A stretch of 64,000 nucleotides of DNA from Manis javanica. Taxonomy: Eukaryota; Chordata; Mammalia; Pholidota; Manidae. The stretch is taken from contig NC_133167.1 in NCBI RefSeq assembly GCF_040802235.1, positions 46,671,001 through 46,735,000 of the forward strand, read 5' to 3'. This document shows positions 1-10,250 of this stretch, piece by piece. The translations under genes were made by a program, and so were the position numbers. Position 1 is the first letter of the stretch. Every line of letters begins with the position of its first letter. The notes under the pieces were generated by a model, which did no database searches, was not told the DNA's origin, and saw nothing but the letters and a program-made list of their open reading frames with translations.

Positions 1-2169
1 GTTATAATTCTGACTTTCCTCACAGAAATATGATAAATCATCAGTGAAAATGGTTGTAAAATTTTCTGCAATTAAAAAGTTCGTATAAAACATTTATATT
101 AAACATTGAAACTGACCTATAAATCATTTAATTTTGAGGGAAAAGAAAAGATCCTCTCATTTTTGTAGCTTTTTATATTTTATGGAAATTTGAAAAAAGT
201 ATTGTTGGGAGTTTTCTATCCTGAATTTTTCAGTTCAAAGGCATCAATAAACCATTAAAATATAAAATAGAAGCAGAAAATATGAATAGAAAAAAATATT
301 AATTGTAGCTATGGGTTAATTATCATGCTATTTTATACCAAGAAGAACAGCTCCAAATGCCTTAGAGACTCAAGCTTATTAATGATCAGTACATTTGTTG
401 AAATGAGATGTAGGCAACATTCTCAGTTCCATTCTATGGACAGAATGACTTAGATCCATAGAGTTTAAGTGGGCTATTGTTGCAATTTAAGAGGAATTGG
501 TAATTCTCACAACTTTACAATTAATTTTTACAAACTAGTGGTAGATTACAAAGAAAATAAGAAATAGAAAGCAGTGTCTAGGAAATGGAATGTTGGGTTA
601 TTTCAATCAGGTATAAAAGCCACTAGAACCTGTTTCACTCCTATGACTCCAGTTTAATTCTTTTCAGTTTTGGGATCTAATACAGAACTTTAAGAGAACT
701 TTTATCTTCTCTTAAAATGAAAAGCCTTAGGAGTTGCTCCATACACTGAAGACTAGATTGCTGATTTCCTTGTACTGTATTTTCAAGCTAAATATTTTTT
801 CCAGCTTAAAAGCAAAGCAAAAGAACAACAAAGGCTAAGAAAGTAAATCAAATAAAAAAGCAGTTACCATGGTATCTTCAACATTAGGCTTGAGAAAGGA
901 AGAGGGTTTTCAATTTTGTCAAAAGAAAAGAAAAATCAAACCTGATAGAGAAACCGTTGGTATGCACATTACTTTATAAATCTGCCATTAGAACTGTAAA
1001 CATGAGTTTAAAAGTGGATTTTGTACTTTTACAGCTGCACTTTGATAATGTAAGAGAAAAATTAATCCTTTATAGCCCCTGATTATCTGCTTATAGCTTA
1101 TTAAAGATATCAGCTAAGCTATTTTAATGACAGTATATTAAATTGTCCTTGAAAAAAAAGTTTTTATTTAAAATAAACATTTAAAAATAACTTCATAAGA
1201 CAAATAATGATGCAGTTCACAATCAAAGCAAATGCTAGTCTTTTATAACATAAATAATCTTTTTGGAAATTCGGATATGCTTTTTTTTTAATAGAAATGA
1301 ATATGAAAATAAATTTATATTACCAGATTTATGGGCTCAGGAATCTAGGTAAAGATTACAAGTGAGCAAATCCTTTATGTTATCAGCATTCTTGGTTAAC
1401 ATTTCAACTGTATATGTGAGATTAGCCTTTGGATAATGTCTATTATAAGTTGATAATCAAAAGTACACTAATTAATAATGACTAAATTCTCCTTTTGGTG
1501 AATGAGTCAAGCCTAATATTATTTGCATTTATTATAGTTTTATATTTTGAAAGCTCACCACTTTACAGCCATGCAACCTTGGCAGAAAGACAAGTGTGAA
1601 ATCAAAAAGTGAGAATGGTGTGAAACCTTGCCATCAGGCTGGTGAAGACAGCATACTTTTTGTTCAGTTCTGGTTCTAAGTGTTCGGGTTGCAATATCTT
1701 CAGTGTACCATGATCAGAAGGGGCTATAAGGAAAAATCAATTGTAAAGTTAAGAGTTTTCAAGACATATTCTTAGCTGCAATAGAAGAGAGCTTCCTTTT
1801 CAGATAAAGCCTTGTCAACATTAAAAAATAAAATATCATCAAGATAATTTGACTTTAGCAAAGAGGAAAAAAAACCCTCAGATGTTCAGTGTCATTATTA
1901 AGGATTTTTTATTGCCTTTCTACAAAGAAGTTTGAGGTGCCAGAGAGTGAATCAATTGTCTTGAATTTTGTTTCTTAGTGACTGAACACTCTGCTCTCTG
2001 CTTTCTGTTCTTCACTTGTCCCACCCTCTATTTTCTTGTTTTCCTTGGTGTCTTCTCCTCCCCTCCCACCTCTTTTTTGTATCTCTCATTCTGTGTCATT
2101 TTCATTCAATAAAACAAAAGCTCATGGTATCTCACAGGGGTTGGGATGGAAGGGAGGAAGGAATCAAAC
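1..2169. other. Unique AT-rich DNA, no recognised feature
   Basis: I read both strands and found no long open frame, RNA gene or repeat family I can name. Short homopolymer runs and A-rich stretches (about 790-860 and 1140-1190) are the only texture. This is most likely intergenic or intronic sequence. Confidence 0.6.
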
Positions 2170-2280
2170 TGATTGTGTTCCAACTATGTGCTACTTACTG
2201 TGGTATTTGATTGATTCCTCCCAGTAAGTACAAAGATTTCATTTCTACAAATAAGAAACTGAGGCTACTAGAGGTTTGTT
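2170..2280 (+). repeat. MIR SINE fragment, sense
   Basis: The segment follows the MIR body in order: a 'ccaactatgtgct' stretch equivalent to the 'ttactatgtgcc' part of MIR, then the conserved core end 'aagaaactgaggct' (MIR: gaggaaactgaggc) about 85 bp later. MIR is a tRNA-derived SINE mobilised by L2 before the placental radiation, so high divergence is expected. Both ends are lost. Confidence 0.6.
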
Positions 2281-2929
2281 GGGAACAGATGCATATGGAA
2301 CTTACTTCCCTTCCTGCGTTCTCTAAACTGTGAGTGTGATCACATATAAAGTACATCATCTTAGTTAGAAGCCAATTGTGTCAAGATGTTACTGATTTAG
2401 CTAAGGAAAAGCTCTGGAGCCCCACTTATTATGAAAAATTATATTCAAAACACACAATATTATGTTGTTTCGGCAATGCAGATACTAAAAGGTGTGAAGA
2501 GTTCTTGTTTTCCCTGAAGGATCACAAAGTCAAACTCTGAATGATGTTGACTTTGCAGATACTGCTAAGGTTTCCCAGAGCAACAGAACCTCTAAATGGA
2601 GTGTGATGACTGGGGTGTGGGGTGGGGGTGAGAAGAATACTATCCTTCCATGTTTCCCATTCATACAAGGGCCTGAATTAGGAGCAAATTATGCTATGTG
2701 TGTGCTTTTGCAAATAAGTACTTGGTACTGGAATTCTCTTCTTCATTTAAACAACATAACACGTGTTAAGCTTTCTATATAAGCCAGCACCCTAGATAAG
2801 CCAGAAAGCAGCAGGACCACAGAACTAACAGTGCTCTTTGGAGGATAAGTAATGATTTGAACAGTTTCTGGTAGAAAGTGCATGTAATTTGCTTTGAGGA
2901 TAAAAGGAAAATTCTGACTCATTGGCCAG
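2281..2929. other. No recognised feature
   Basis: This is mixed-composition sequence with a short G-rich run near 2610-2632. I see no repeat family, RNA gene or credible exon. Confidence 0.5.
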
Positions 2930-3240
2930 TCTTCACATTCCATTCCTCCTCCAAGTCAGTCCTTCTAATCTCCTTCTTCTCCACCTTCCGTGGTACTCCC
3001 TGTATGGCTCGAGTTTCCACTGAAGTAATCGGATCTACATGCCTCTTGTCTTGGTGCCCCTATGGTGGGCTGCTCAGGTGGGTACACCGTGTCTCTGTTA
3101 GGATTTCAAAGGTGGTGGTTACGGTATTGACAGAGGAGCCTGGGAGAATCCCAAGACTGATGATAATCAGAGCCAAACTCCTTCACTCTCACAGGATCTC
3201 AGCAAGCAGAGCGAGAGTAATAAGACATCAATAGTAGATA
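2930..3240. other. GC-richer island with protein-like open frames, origin unresolved
   Basis: Composition rises above the AT-rich surroundings and several CpGs are kept. On the plus strand a frame is open from just after a TAG at about 3102 to a stop at about 3260, and reads like a hydrophilic protein tail (GGGYGIDRGAWENPKTDDN, then Ser/Gln/Asp-rich). On the minus strand overlapping frames are also open in pieces, including VDPITSVETRAIQGVPRKVE. Both cannot be coding. It may be a decayed processed pseudogene, an old exon, or chance in GC-richer DNA. I do not recognise a family. Confidence 0.25.
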
Positions 3241-3412
3241 TTAAAACCATTGATTCTTAGGACTTTCATACATGAGATGGTAAAATAATATTATTATATT
3301 TAGGAGATTCTTAATTTATATGAGTGGTGAGCAACATGCTACACTTCTTAAAAGTGATCTTGGTAGAAACTATATGTCACAAAGTTTAAATATTTTTATG
3401 AATGACCTGAAA

Positions 3413-3605
3413 CAGTGGTTCTCCATGTGAGAGGTGGGGCATTTAGCAATGTCTGGAGACACTTTTGACTGTCATAACTCGGGAGGAGGTGCTATTGGCA
3501 TTAGTGGATAAACACCAGAGATGCCATCCTTAGTGGACAGGACAATGCCCTGCAACAAAACACATGCCATCCAAATGTCAATAATGTTAGGACTGAGAAA
3601 CTCTG
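3413..3605 (+). mobile_element. MER5A-type hAT (Charlie) non-autonomous DNA transposon
   Basis: The copy starts with the terminal inverted repeat cagtggttctc and ends with gagaaactctg. Inside are the family's hallmark strings in order: 'caatgtctggagacac', a gtcataactcggg stretch, and 'ccaaatgtcaataatgtt'. Length is about 193 bp, close to the usual ~190 bp. I could not find a convincing 8 bp target-site duplication, which is common for copies this old. It has no coding capacity. Confidence 0.88.
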
Positions 3606-4306
3606 GACTATGGGAAGCAATGTGCTCCAATTTTATTTCAAGATCTCAGACCAGATTAGCCTCGTTATATAATTAAAATGAGGGATGTACAGCATTGCTG
3701 AAGTATAAGGGTTGAATTTGAGAACTGAGCTGCTTACATCCCATTCTTAGGAACGTATTTCTTTTTACTGTTCTCAGAATAGATCAGAAATTTAGTAGTG
3801 TAAAAGTAATACACCACTTTTTTTTATTGTGTCTCTATGTGGGAAAAGGGACTTCTCCCTAAACTGAGACTGCACTTTTCAAAACTATGTCTTGGAAGGA
3901 TCATTGTGACCTAGAGCCCAACTGCTTTGTTGACTAAGAGAGGAGCTTCAAAACTGAGGGGGCAGATGATGCTCCAAAAGTTTGTCCTGCAGGCATGGCT
4001 AGTTTGTGTAGGTATTTTTGCCCAGGAGGTCAGGACATTTCTTTGTCAAAAACATTTGGGGTTCTATACAATTACAGCCAATAAATCAAATTAAAGGACT
4101 TGATCTCTAGGTTGAAAGAAGTGGGATAAGCAATCAGAGCGATCATCTTTGGTGGCATAGATGGAGAATTTGAACATATGAATTAAGAGAAATGTTTATT
4201 TTCTGTGGCCCTAATGGGTAAAATTATGAATGATATGTACAAATGCAGAGAAACATTTTATTCAATGGAAAGAGAAAGCTCATAATAACGTGAACTGTAC
4301 CTTTAA
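3606..4306. other. No recognised feature
   Basis: Unique-looking sequence between a MER5A and an old L1 end. No open frame longer than a few dozen codons and no RNA gene was seen. Confidence 0.5.
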
Positions 4307-4705
4307 AAAGTATTTATTTTTTGAGACACAACTTCCACCCTGTAGAACATATAAATCTTAGTTGTACAGTTCAAAGAATTCTTACCTATATGTGCATCTG
4401 TGAAACCATCACCCAAATAAAGATAGAGAACATTTCCAACACTCCTGAAGCCCTCCTGTGTCCCACCCTCATCAATACCCTTACCCAAAGGTAGCCACTG
4501 TTCTGACTTCTATCATTGTAGATTAGCTCTACTTTTTTCTTAAATGTCACATAAATGGAATCATGTAATATGTGATATTTGTCTGTGCTCTTTTACTCAA
4601 CATCCTATCAGTGAGATTTAGCCTTGCTGTTGTATATTTTGTTTATGTTCATTGCTATGTAGTATTCCATTCATTCTTCTACTTGTCTTTTGGTAAATAT
4701 AAACT
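4307..4705 (-). mobile_element. Old L1 (L1M-type) 3' end, antisense
   Basis: Read on the plus strand, it follows the antisense L1 3' region: a T-rich start, 'ttgtacagttcaaagaattc', 'gtgaaaccatcacc', 'cataaatggaatcatgtaat', and 'gtagtattccattcattctt'. These strings recur in the other antisense L1 copies here (for example 39700-40300 and 32842-35311). Only the 3' few hundred bases are present and it is strongly diverged. Confidence 0.75.
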
Positions 4706-4732
4706 GTATTTTTAATATTCATTTGGTTATAG

Positions 4733-4815
4733 AAAATATTTATTGAGCCTGTCCTGGCGGTTAGATCTTGTGCTAAGATTTGGAGTTCCAGCAGTGAACA
4801 AGCTGTCTGCTCATT
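4733..4815 (-). mobile_element. L2 LINE 3'-end fragment, antisense
   Basis: 'aatatttattgagcctgtcc' followed by 'ccagcagtgaacaagctgtc' matches the reverse complement of the L2 3' end, which on the plus strand reads like tttattgagcacctac...ccagg...cagcagtgaacaa. It is short and diverged. Confidence 0.6.
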
Positions 4816-4829
4816 GCCTTCCTAGCCAT

Positions 4830-5260
4830 TGGGGATGCTACTTCTGTGCAGACTTCGGTTTTGCTCAGTTGGTGAAGCCTTGTTGATGAGGTAGTTCTGG
4901 CCTATGATGGCAAGACTTGGACACATCCATTGGTCAGGTCTTGCCTGAGCAAGACTCTACAATGTCCTCTATGGTAAAATTCCCTCTATCTCTGCAGAGT
5001 TGGCCCAGACCCTATTTCTAATCTGCTACCATGGTTAATTCACCCCTGCTGAGACATATATGCTGTCTTGAACTTCACCTATTTGATTAGGCTCTTTACT
5101 TTGCCTCTTTCCTCTCTTTGCTTTCAGCTCCTCTCTCTATTTTCTCAGGGAATTTTGCATCTCTATCCTCTTAACTTTGGAATCGGGCCCTGACCCATGA
5201 CAAGGATGCCTTGCTGGATATCAAATAAAGCCTGTTGTCCCCACTTCAGCTCCTGGATGC
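4830..5260 (+). repeat. Possible solitary LTR, family not named
   Basis: This ~430 bp block is richer in C and G than its flanks. It ends with a polyadenylation-like hexamer (aataaa inside 'atcaaataaagcctgttg') followed by a GT/C-rich stretch, which is how many ERV1-type LTRs are laid out (R/U5 after the poly(A) signal). I cannot define TG...CA ends or a target-site duplication, so the call is tentative. A spurious AATAAA in unique DNA is the alternative. Confidence 0.25.
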
Positions 5261-8046
5261 CACCCTCTGAATTAGACTTTTATTGGAAGCCAAAGCATGG
5301 AAAAGTATGCTCACCTTTGACTGTGGCCAACTGAACAGCTAGCCACTAACTCAGAGATGTTAGCAGCTGGTCAGTTTTCCATATTTCCCTTCCATTGTCT
5401 CTGTATGGCCACTTACCTTGCCTGCTGAATTCTCAGGGCTCCATAAGATCAGACTCTGAAGTGGGTGATGACCTGTCTAAAGATGGACTGACCTACCTTG
5501 AGGAATTCATTTTTTTCTGTTATCGGGAGTGTTTAGGCACTGGTTGGATATCCTGCTGGAGTGATAGCTAGCTATAAAGGAAATCAGTTTTGTGAGTTAC
5601 TTCAAGGATACCAAGTTTAGAATGTTTGCTGAATGACTTAATGGCTCTGTGATTCTCCAAGAATGACTTGAATTCCTAGAAAATATTTTTCATCTGTAAA
5701 ACAAGAGTATTACTAACTTTCAAAGTAGTATGTTCCATAGAGATAAGTTGAGATATGTGAGAACCTACTATAAATTTACTGATTATTATCCCTTTTCCCT
5801 TGTGTCCTTTGGTGGTTACATTTTGCCAGGTGGTCAGAATCGATGTATATCATGGTTGCAGGCAAGAGGAGAAGTGGGTTTGACACGAATCCCTCACAAA
5901 GAATTCTCCACTGCTCTTTGTAACCTAGAGGTTTACATTTCTATTGTTTGATTTGTTTCACCTATCAAAAGACACATCTTAGCATTTAAGAGCCCACAAT
6001 CCATTAGAGAAAGTTCTGATCTTAGGAGAACAAGCTTCTTGAGTCATGAGTTTTCAGTGTTTTTTGATACAGTATCCTATTCTGTAAGAGGATGTGAAGT
6101 CCATGCAGAGGGTCTAGATTATCCATAAATTTGAAGCAGTCTCTTTGAAGTTACTGGATTTATTTTTGCTATTCTTTTGCCTCCATGTTCATGACACCTT
6201 TATGTTTGGAAACCTAGGAGAATGTTAGTCTTACAAACTCAACTTCAAAAGACAGGTGAGATCTAGTAATTTTATTTACAGATGAACTAAAGCAATATAA
6301 TGGCTGAAACAGGAGGGGCTGCAAATACTTAAGGAAGTGGTAGGAGGGCATGATTAGGCAAGAGAATGGAATATGAGAACAATTAGAGCAACATTTTATA
6401 AGTAAAGGATGATAGTTTCACAGCATGTTCATGCCATGCTTGAGAAAACCTAAGACATCATCAACTGTAAGATTCGCCACTACTTTATGTGCTAAGAAAA
6501 AGAAAAATGCTGGCAATTAAACTTTGATGCAATACCCTAACACTTACAATAGTCCTGTGAGACCAGATCCCCACTGTTTTGTAATTCTTCAATCAATTTT
6601 GAGAGATATAGCAGTTTCTCCAGTTTTCAATTAATTTGGTTGGTATGTCTCAGAAATTTTTTTTTCTATTTCTTAGTGACAAAACAACTCATCTATGTAT
6701 AGAGTTTTTTCTATCGCCCCATAAAATAGTCAGTTGATATTTTGTAAGAAAACTGAGTAATTGCAGTTAGTTCTAATGACAAATATTTGTTTCACTTAAA
6801 TCAATTTATACTTCATGACTCTGTTTCCATGCTTTCCTGTTTACAAATTAAGTTTTGATTCAATGCTGAATCACAGTGTATTCTTTTCTAAGACATTTTA
6901 AGTGGCAATTAAAATTGGCACATGGAGAACCAACAAAACATACCACTCACTTTGCTATGAGGAAAATATGAACAGCTATGACCATGTTTGTATATGCACA
7001 GTAAATAGCCATTACTACATTGTGACTATTACCAGCCAGTAGTTAGTGATCATAAGATACCACTGGTTACTTACTAGATGCAGCCTACTATCAAAGATGT
7101 TAAAATGTGATAAACATGGACATCCTAGACATGATGAAATAAGATACCAGTTTTGATGAAATGGCTTCTGTAGTCTAAAAAGTTTGGAAATCTTGGATTC
7201 ACTACCATTGTGCAAATTTCTTTTAGTGTCAGACTACACAGAGACCTTAATATGTTACTAATGATTATGAATCTTTCAAAGGAGCCATGTTTGGCAAAGT
7301 TAATTGCATATAAATATTCTTTTGAATCTCATCTTTTTGGATACTGATTTGAAGGAAAAAACTTCACAGAATTCCAGTACAGAGAGACTAAAAATAAGAG
7401 TGGAAAAAAGTCAAGGGAGGAATTTTCAACAATGACATTTTGCTGAGAAGTCAAGAAGAATAAAGACCTAAAAACAGGCCATTGGGTTTGTTAGGGAGTC
7501 ATTGCTGAGTTTTTGAGGATATTGTTGGAACAGAACAGTGTGGCTTAAAGAAAGATTGCATCAGGCTAAAGGAAAAGGAAAAGGTAATTAATTAATATAA
7601 GCCATATATTGTTTAGAAAATCTGGCTGTACAAAGTGGAAGGTTATAGCTCAAGGTCCCAGTGTCTAACAGGCTTTTGCACAGTGTGCTCTACTGCACTG
7701 AGGTGAGGAGCTATCCTTTCTGCTAGGTTAGACTGGAAAAAGAACATGAAAAGCTGTTATTTCAGACTTGTGCTGCTTTCAGCATCCCTCCTATTTCGAT
7801 TTTGATTCAAATGCATTATATGCAATAACTGCATCATATAACATCCTATGTATCCTGCTTCCTTCTTAATGGCTAATACTAAGCAATATATTATTGAACA
7901 GCTGCAGAAAGAGAGAACTTAGTTTATGAATGTGATGGGGTGAGTGTGGGGGTTTGGGAAATAATAAGTCTAAAAAATTCTGACTGCCTGGAAAACCAGT
8001 GTCCATAAAGCGGAGTGCTACATTTCCAACTTTGAGTGGTGGTGGT
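5261..8046. other. Long unique stretch, nothing recognised
   Basis: About 2.8 kb of AT-rich DNA. Short open frames occur on both strands (for example 5730-5951 plus, 7015-7215 minus) but show no domain, no codon bias and no splice-site support. No SINE or LINE family is recognisable to me. Confidence 0.5.
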
Positions 8047-8100
8047 AATGCAGATCCTAGAAATGCTAACAAGAGATAATAATAGCTCAAATCTAAGCAA

Positions 8101-8240
8101 GTCAGTTAAGGGGAACACTAGGTCTATAGCCAGAATTTCTGAATGTCATTGAATACTTAACAATTTGTTGAGGGTTTAAAAATAGATATTATTATTATAG
8201 GTCAGATAAAACATACATAGTGTGAGTTAATCAGAATTCT
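8101..8240 (+). repeat. Diverged direct repeat, copy A
   Basis: This ~140 bp segment recurs at 9059-9200 in the same orientation. Shared anchors in order are: cagttaa, cagaattt, aatgaata-like, tttaaaaatag, attat.gtaggtcag-like, and gtgagttaa. By eye the copies agree at roughly two-thirds of positions. The similarity may extend about 50 bp upstream. It could be a pair of LTR remnants, two copies of an unnamed interspersed repeat, or an old local duplication. Confidence 0.55.
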
Positions 8241-9058
8241 GTTTTTTTCTTTTTTTCAGTGCAGCCTAACTATTCACAACAGAATTTTTTCTGCTATATT
8301 TGACAACAAGTTAGTCCTAGTTTCTAGAAGCATTTTGACTAGCAATTGACAGTGAATAGGATTTTCTGAGGAATTTTTCAGTGGTAAGTCAGGTATTGTT
8401 AGCTAAACCTGTTGGAACACGGAAGGCATCAGGACATAATCTTTTTCAAAAAAGCAAGAGGTGAATTAAGAGGAAGTTGAGGATACAAGGTAGGGGTACT
8501 ACAAGCCTAAGGATAAAGGTTTGCCTTTAGGAATCCAACCCAGATAGTCAACAAAGAATGAATAAAACCCTAGCTAAGAAGCACTAAGGGCCCAGATGAA
8601 ATTTACAATAACCATGTCATTATAATGGATTCAGAAAAATGCCATATTGTTGAAAAAATAAGACTTAATCTTCAATTCTAGTCAATATTCTAGGCATCTA
8701 CAAATTCATACCAAGTCATCAAAAAATGTATTTGTAAGTATTTTTATACAAAAGTGTGTAGACTGTTTTGAAAACTCATATAATTGTTATTCTTTATAGA
8801 ATTACAATCTAAAATATTACTGTATTGTCATAGATATGCTGTTGATATATTAAACAAATATATAGTAAGTGACATTAGATTTACCTTCTACCATGGAATG
8901 AAGTTAACTGGTATAACCTGTAGGATTACTCTACGAAATACCTATAAATTGGAAAATTGGTCCTATTTCCTACTTGGGTAAATGAAGTTGGCTCTTGAGA
9001 TCATTTGGATAATTCTGATAGCAGGACTTTAGCCACTATGAGCTCTGATCTATGAAAG
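8241..9058. other. Interval between the direct repeats, nothing recognised
   Basis: About 820 bp separates the two direct repeats. It holds short open frames only (8784-8981 plus is the longest) and no retroviral motif I can identify, so it gives no support for a proviral interior. Confidence 0.4.
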
Positions 9059-9200
9059 ACAGTTAAAGTGCAAACTTAGGTAGACAGTCAGAATTTTCAA
9101 TGTTAATGAATATTTACCATTTTCTTGAGAATTTAAAAATAGGCAACATTATTGTAGGTCAGAAATTAACACTTGCACAGAGTGAGTTAATAACAAAATC
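9059..9200 (+). repeat. Diverged direct repeat, copy B
   Basis: Partner of 8101-8240. The anchors acagttaa, gtcagaatttt, taatgaatattta, tttaaaaatagg, attattgtaggtcaga and gagtgagttaataa align in the same order. Copy B ends about 12 bp before the 3' end of an old antisense L1, so the L1 probably landed next to it. Confidence 0.55.
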
Positions 9201-9211
9201 CATACAAGTCC

Positions 9212-9796
9212 TTATTTTTATTTATTGATTGATCAAATTATAGTTGACATAAAATACTGTATTAGTTTCAGGTGTACAAAACAGTGATTTGACATTTATA
9301 TACATTACAAAATAATCACCACTATAAATATACCGTGTTGTCATCATGCAGTCATTATAAAATTGACAATGTTCTCTATTCTGTACTTTACATCCTTATA
9401 ATTTATTTTTTTCTTAACTAGAAGTTAGTACTTCTTAAACTCCTTCATCTATTTCACCTATTCCTCACACCCCACCTCTTGACTGGCTACCACCAGCTTG
9501 TTCTCTGTGTGTATGAGTCTGTTTCTACTTTATATGCTTTGTGTTTTAGATTCTACATATAAGTGAAAATATGGTATTGTCTTTCTCATCTAATTTATTT
9601 CACTTAGCATAAAACCCTCTAGACAGCTCCATGTTGTCACAAAAGGTAATATTTCATTCTTTTTTATGGCTCTGTAATATTCCATTGTATAATTACACCA
9701 CATACTCTTTATCCGTTCATCTGTGATGAACACTTGGTTGCTTCTGTATCTTGGCTACTGTAAATTATGCTACAATGAACTACAATGAACATAGGG
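9212..9796 (-). mobile_element. Old antisense L1, 3' arm (interrupted)
   Basis: Plus-strand landmarks of an L1MA-like 3' end appear in order: 'atagttgacataaaatactg', 'ttcaggtgtacaaaacagtg', a tctgtgtgtatgagtctgtt stretch, 'ttccattgtataattacacc', and 'atgaacataggggtat'. The element breaks off at the TA/CA microsatellite and resumes at 16171 with the expected next piece ('taggtaaatacccagaagtg'). A 10 bp tandem duplication (tacaatgaac, 9771-9790) sits near the break. Both arms make one element split by a later insertion. Confidence 0.85.
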
Positions 9797-9861
9797 GTAT
9801 ATATATATATATATACACACAAACACACACACACACACACACATATATATACATATATGTG

Positions 9862-9912
<51 letters not shown>
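9797..9912 (+). repeat. (TA)n(CA)n compound microsatellite
   Basis: Two successive blocks each consist of a (TA)n run followed by a (CA)n run, so the ~55 bp TA+CA unit is itself duplicated. It lies at the junction between the older L1 arm and the poly(T) of the younger L1. The older L1 already has a TA-rich string at this position ('aggggtatatat'), which probably seeded the expansion. Such arrays are usually polymorphic, and the CA part can adopt Z-DNA in vitro. Confidence 0.95.
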
Positions 9913-9913
9913 T

Positions 9914-10250
9914 GTTTTTTTTTAATTAAGATACCAGTGATATACAATCTTATGAAGCCTTCACATGAGCAACATTGTGGTTTCAGCATTCAAGTACATT
10001 ATCAAGTCTCCTGCACCATACTGCAATCACTGTCCATCAGCATAGTAAGATGCTATAGAGTAATTACTTGTCTCCTCCATGCTTTACTGCCTTCCCAGTG
10101 ACCTACCTATATTGTGTGCTAATTATAATGTCCCTTTATCCTCTTCTCCCTTCCTGTCCAACCACCCACCCTAACCCCTTCTTTTTGGTAACTGCTTGTC
10201 TCTTCTTGGAGTCTGTGAGTCTGCTGCTGTTTTGTTCCTTCTTTACTTTG
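9914..10250 (-). other. 3' UTR of the younger L1
   Basis: On the minus strand it ends with the sequence block that also forms the two tiny L1 insertions at 57016-57137 and 16292-16385: 'ctatgctgatggacagtga', 'ttgataatg', and 'acaatgttgctcatgtg', before the A tail. Three independent copies sharing this terminus define the subfamily's 3' end in this genome. The ORF2 stop region lies near 10250-10300 (reverse complement 'gacaagtactaaatgattt'). Confidence 0.75.

Noticed and set aside
7560..7600. Purine-rich and TTAATTAA-like clusters as possible regulatory motifs
   Set aside because: Composition alone explains them.
9709..10101. Open frames of 60-116 codons on both strands over the TA/CA array
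   Set aside because: They consist of repeating Tyr-Ile or Cys-Val codons, a direct product of the microsatellite.
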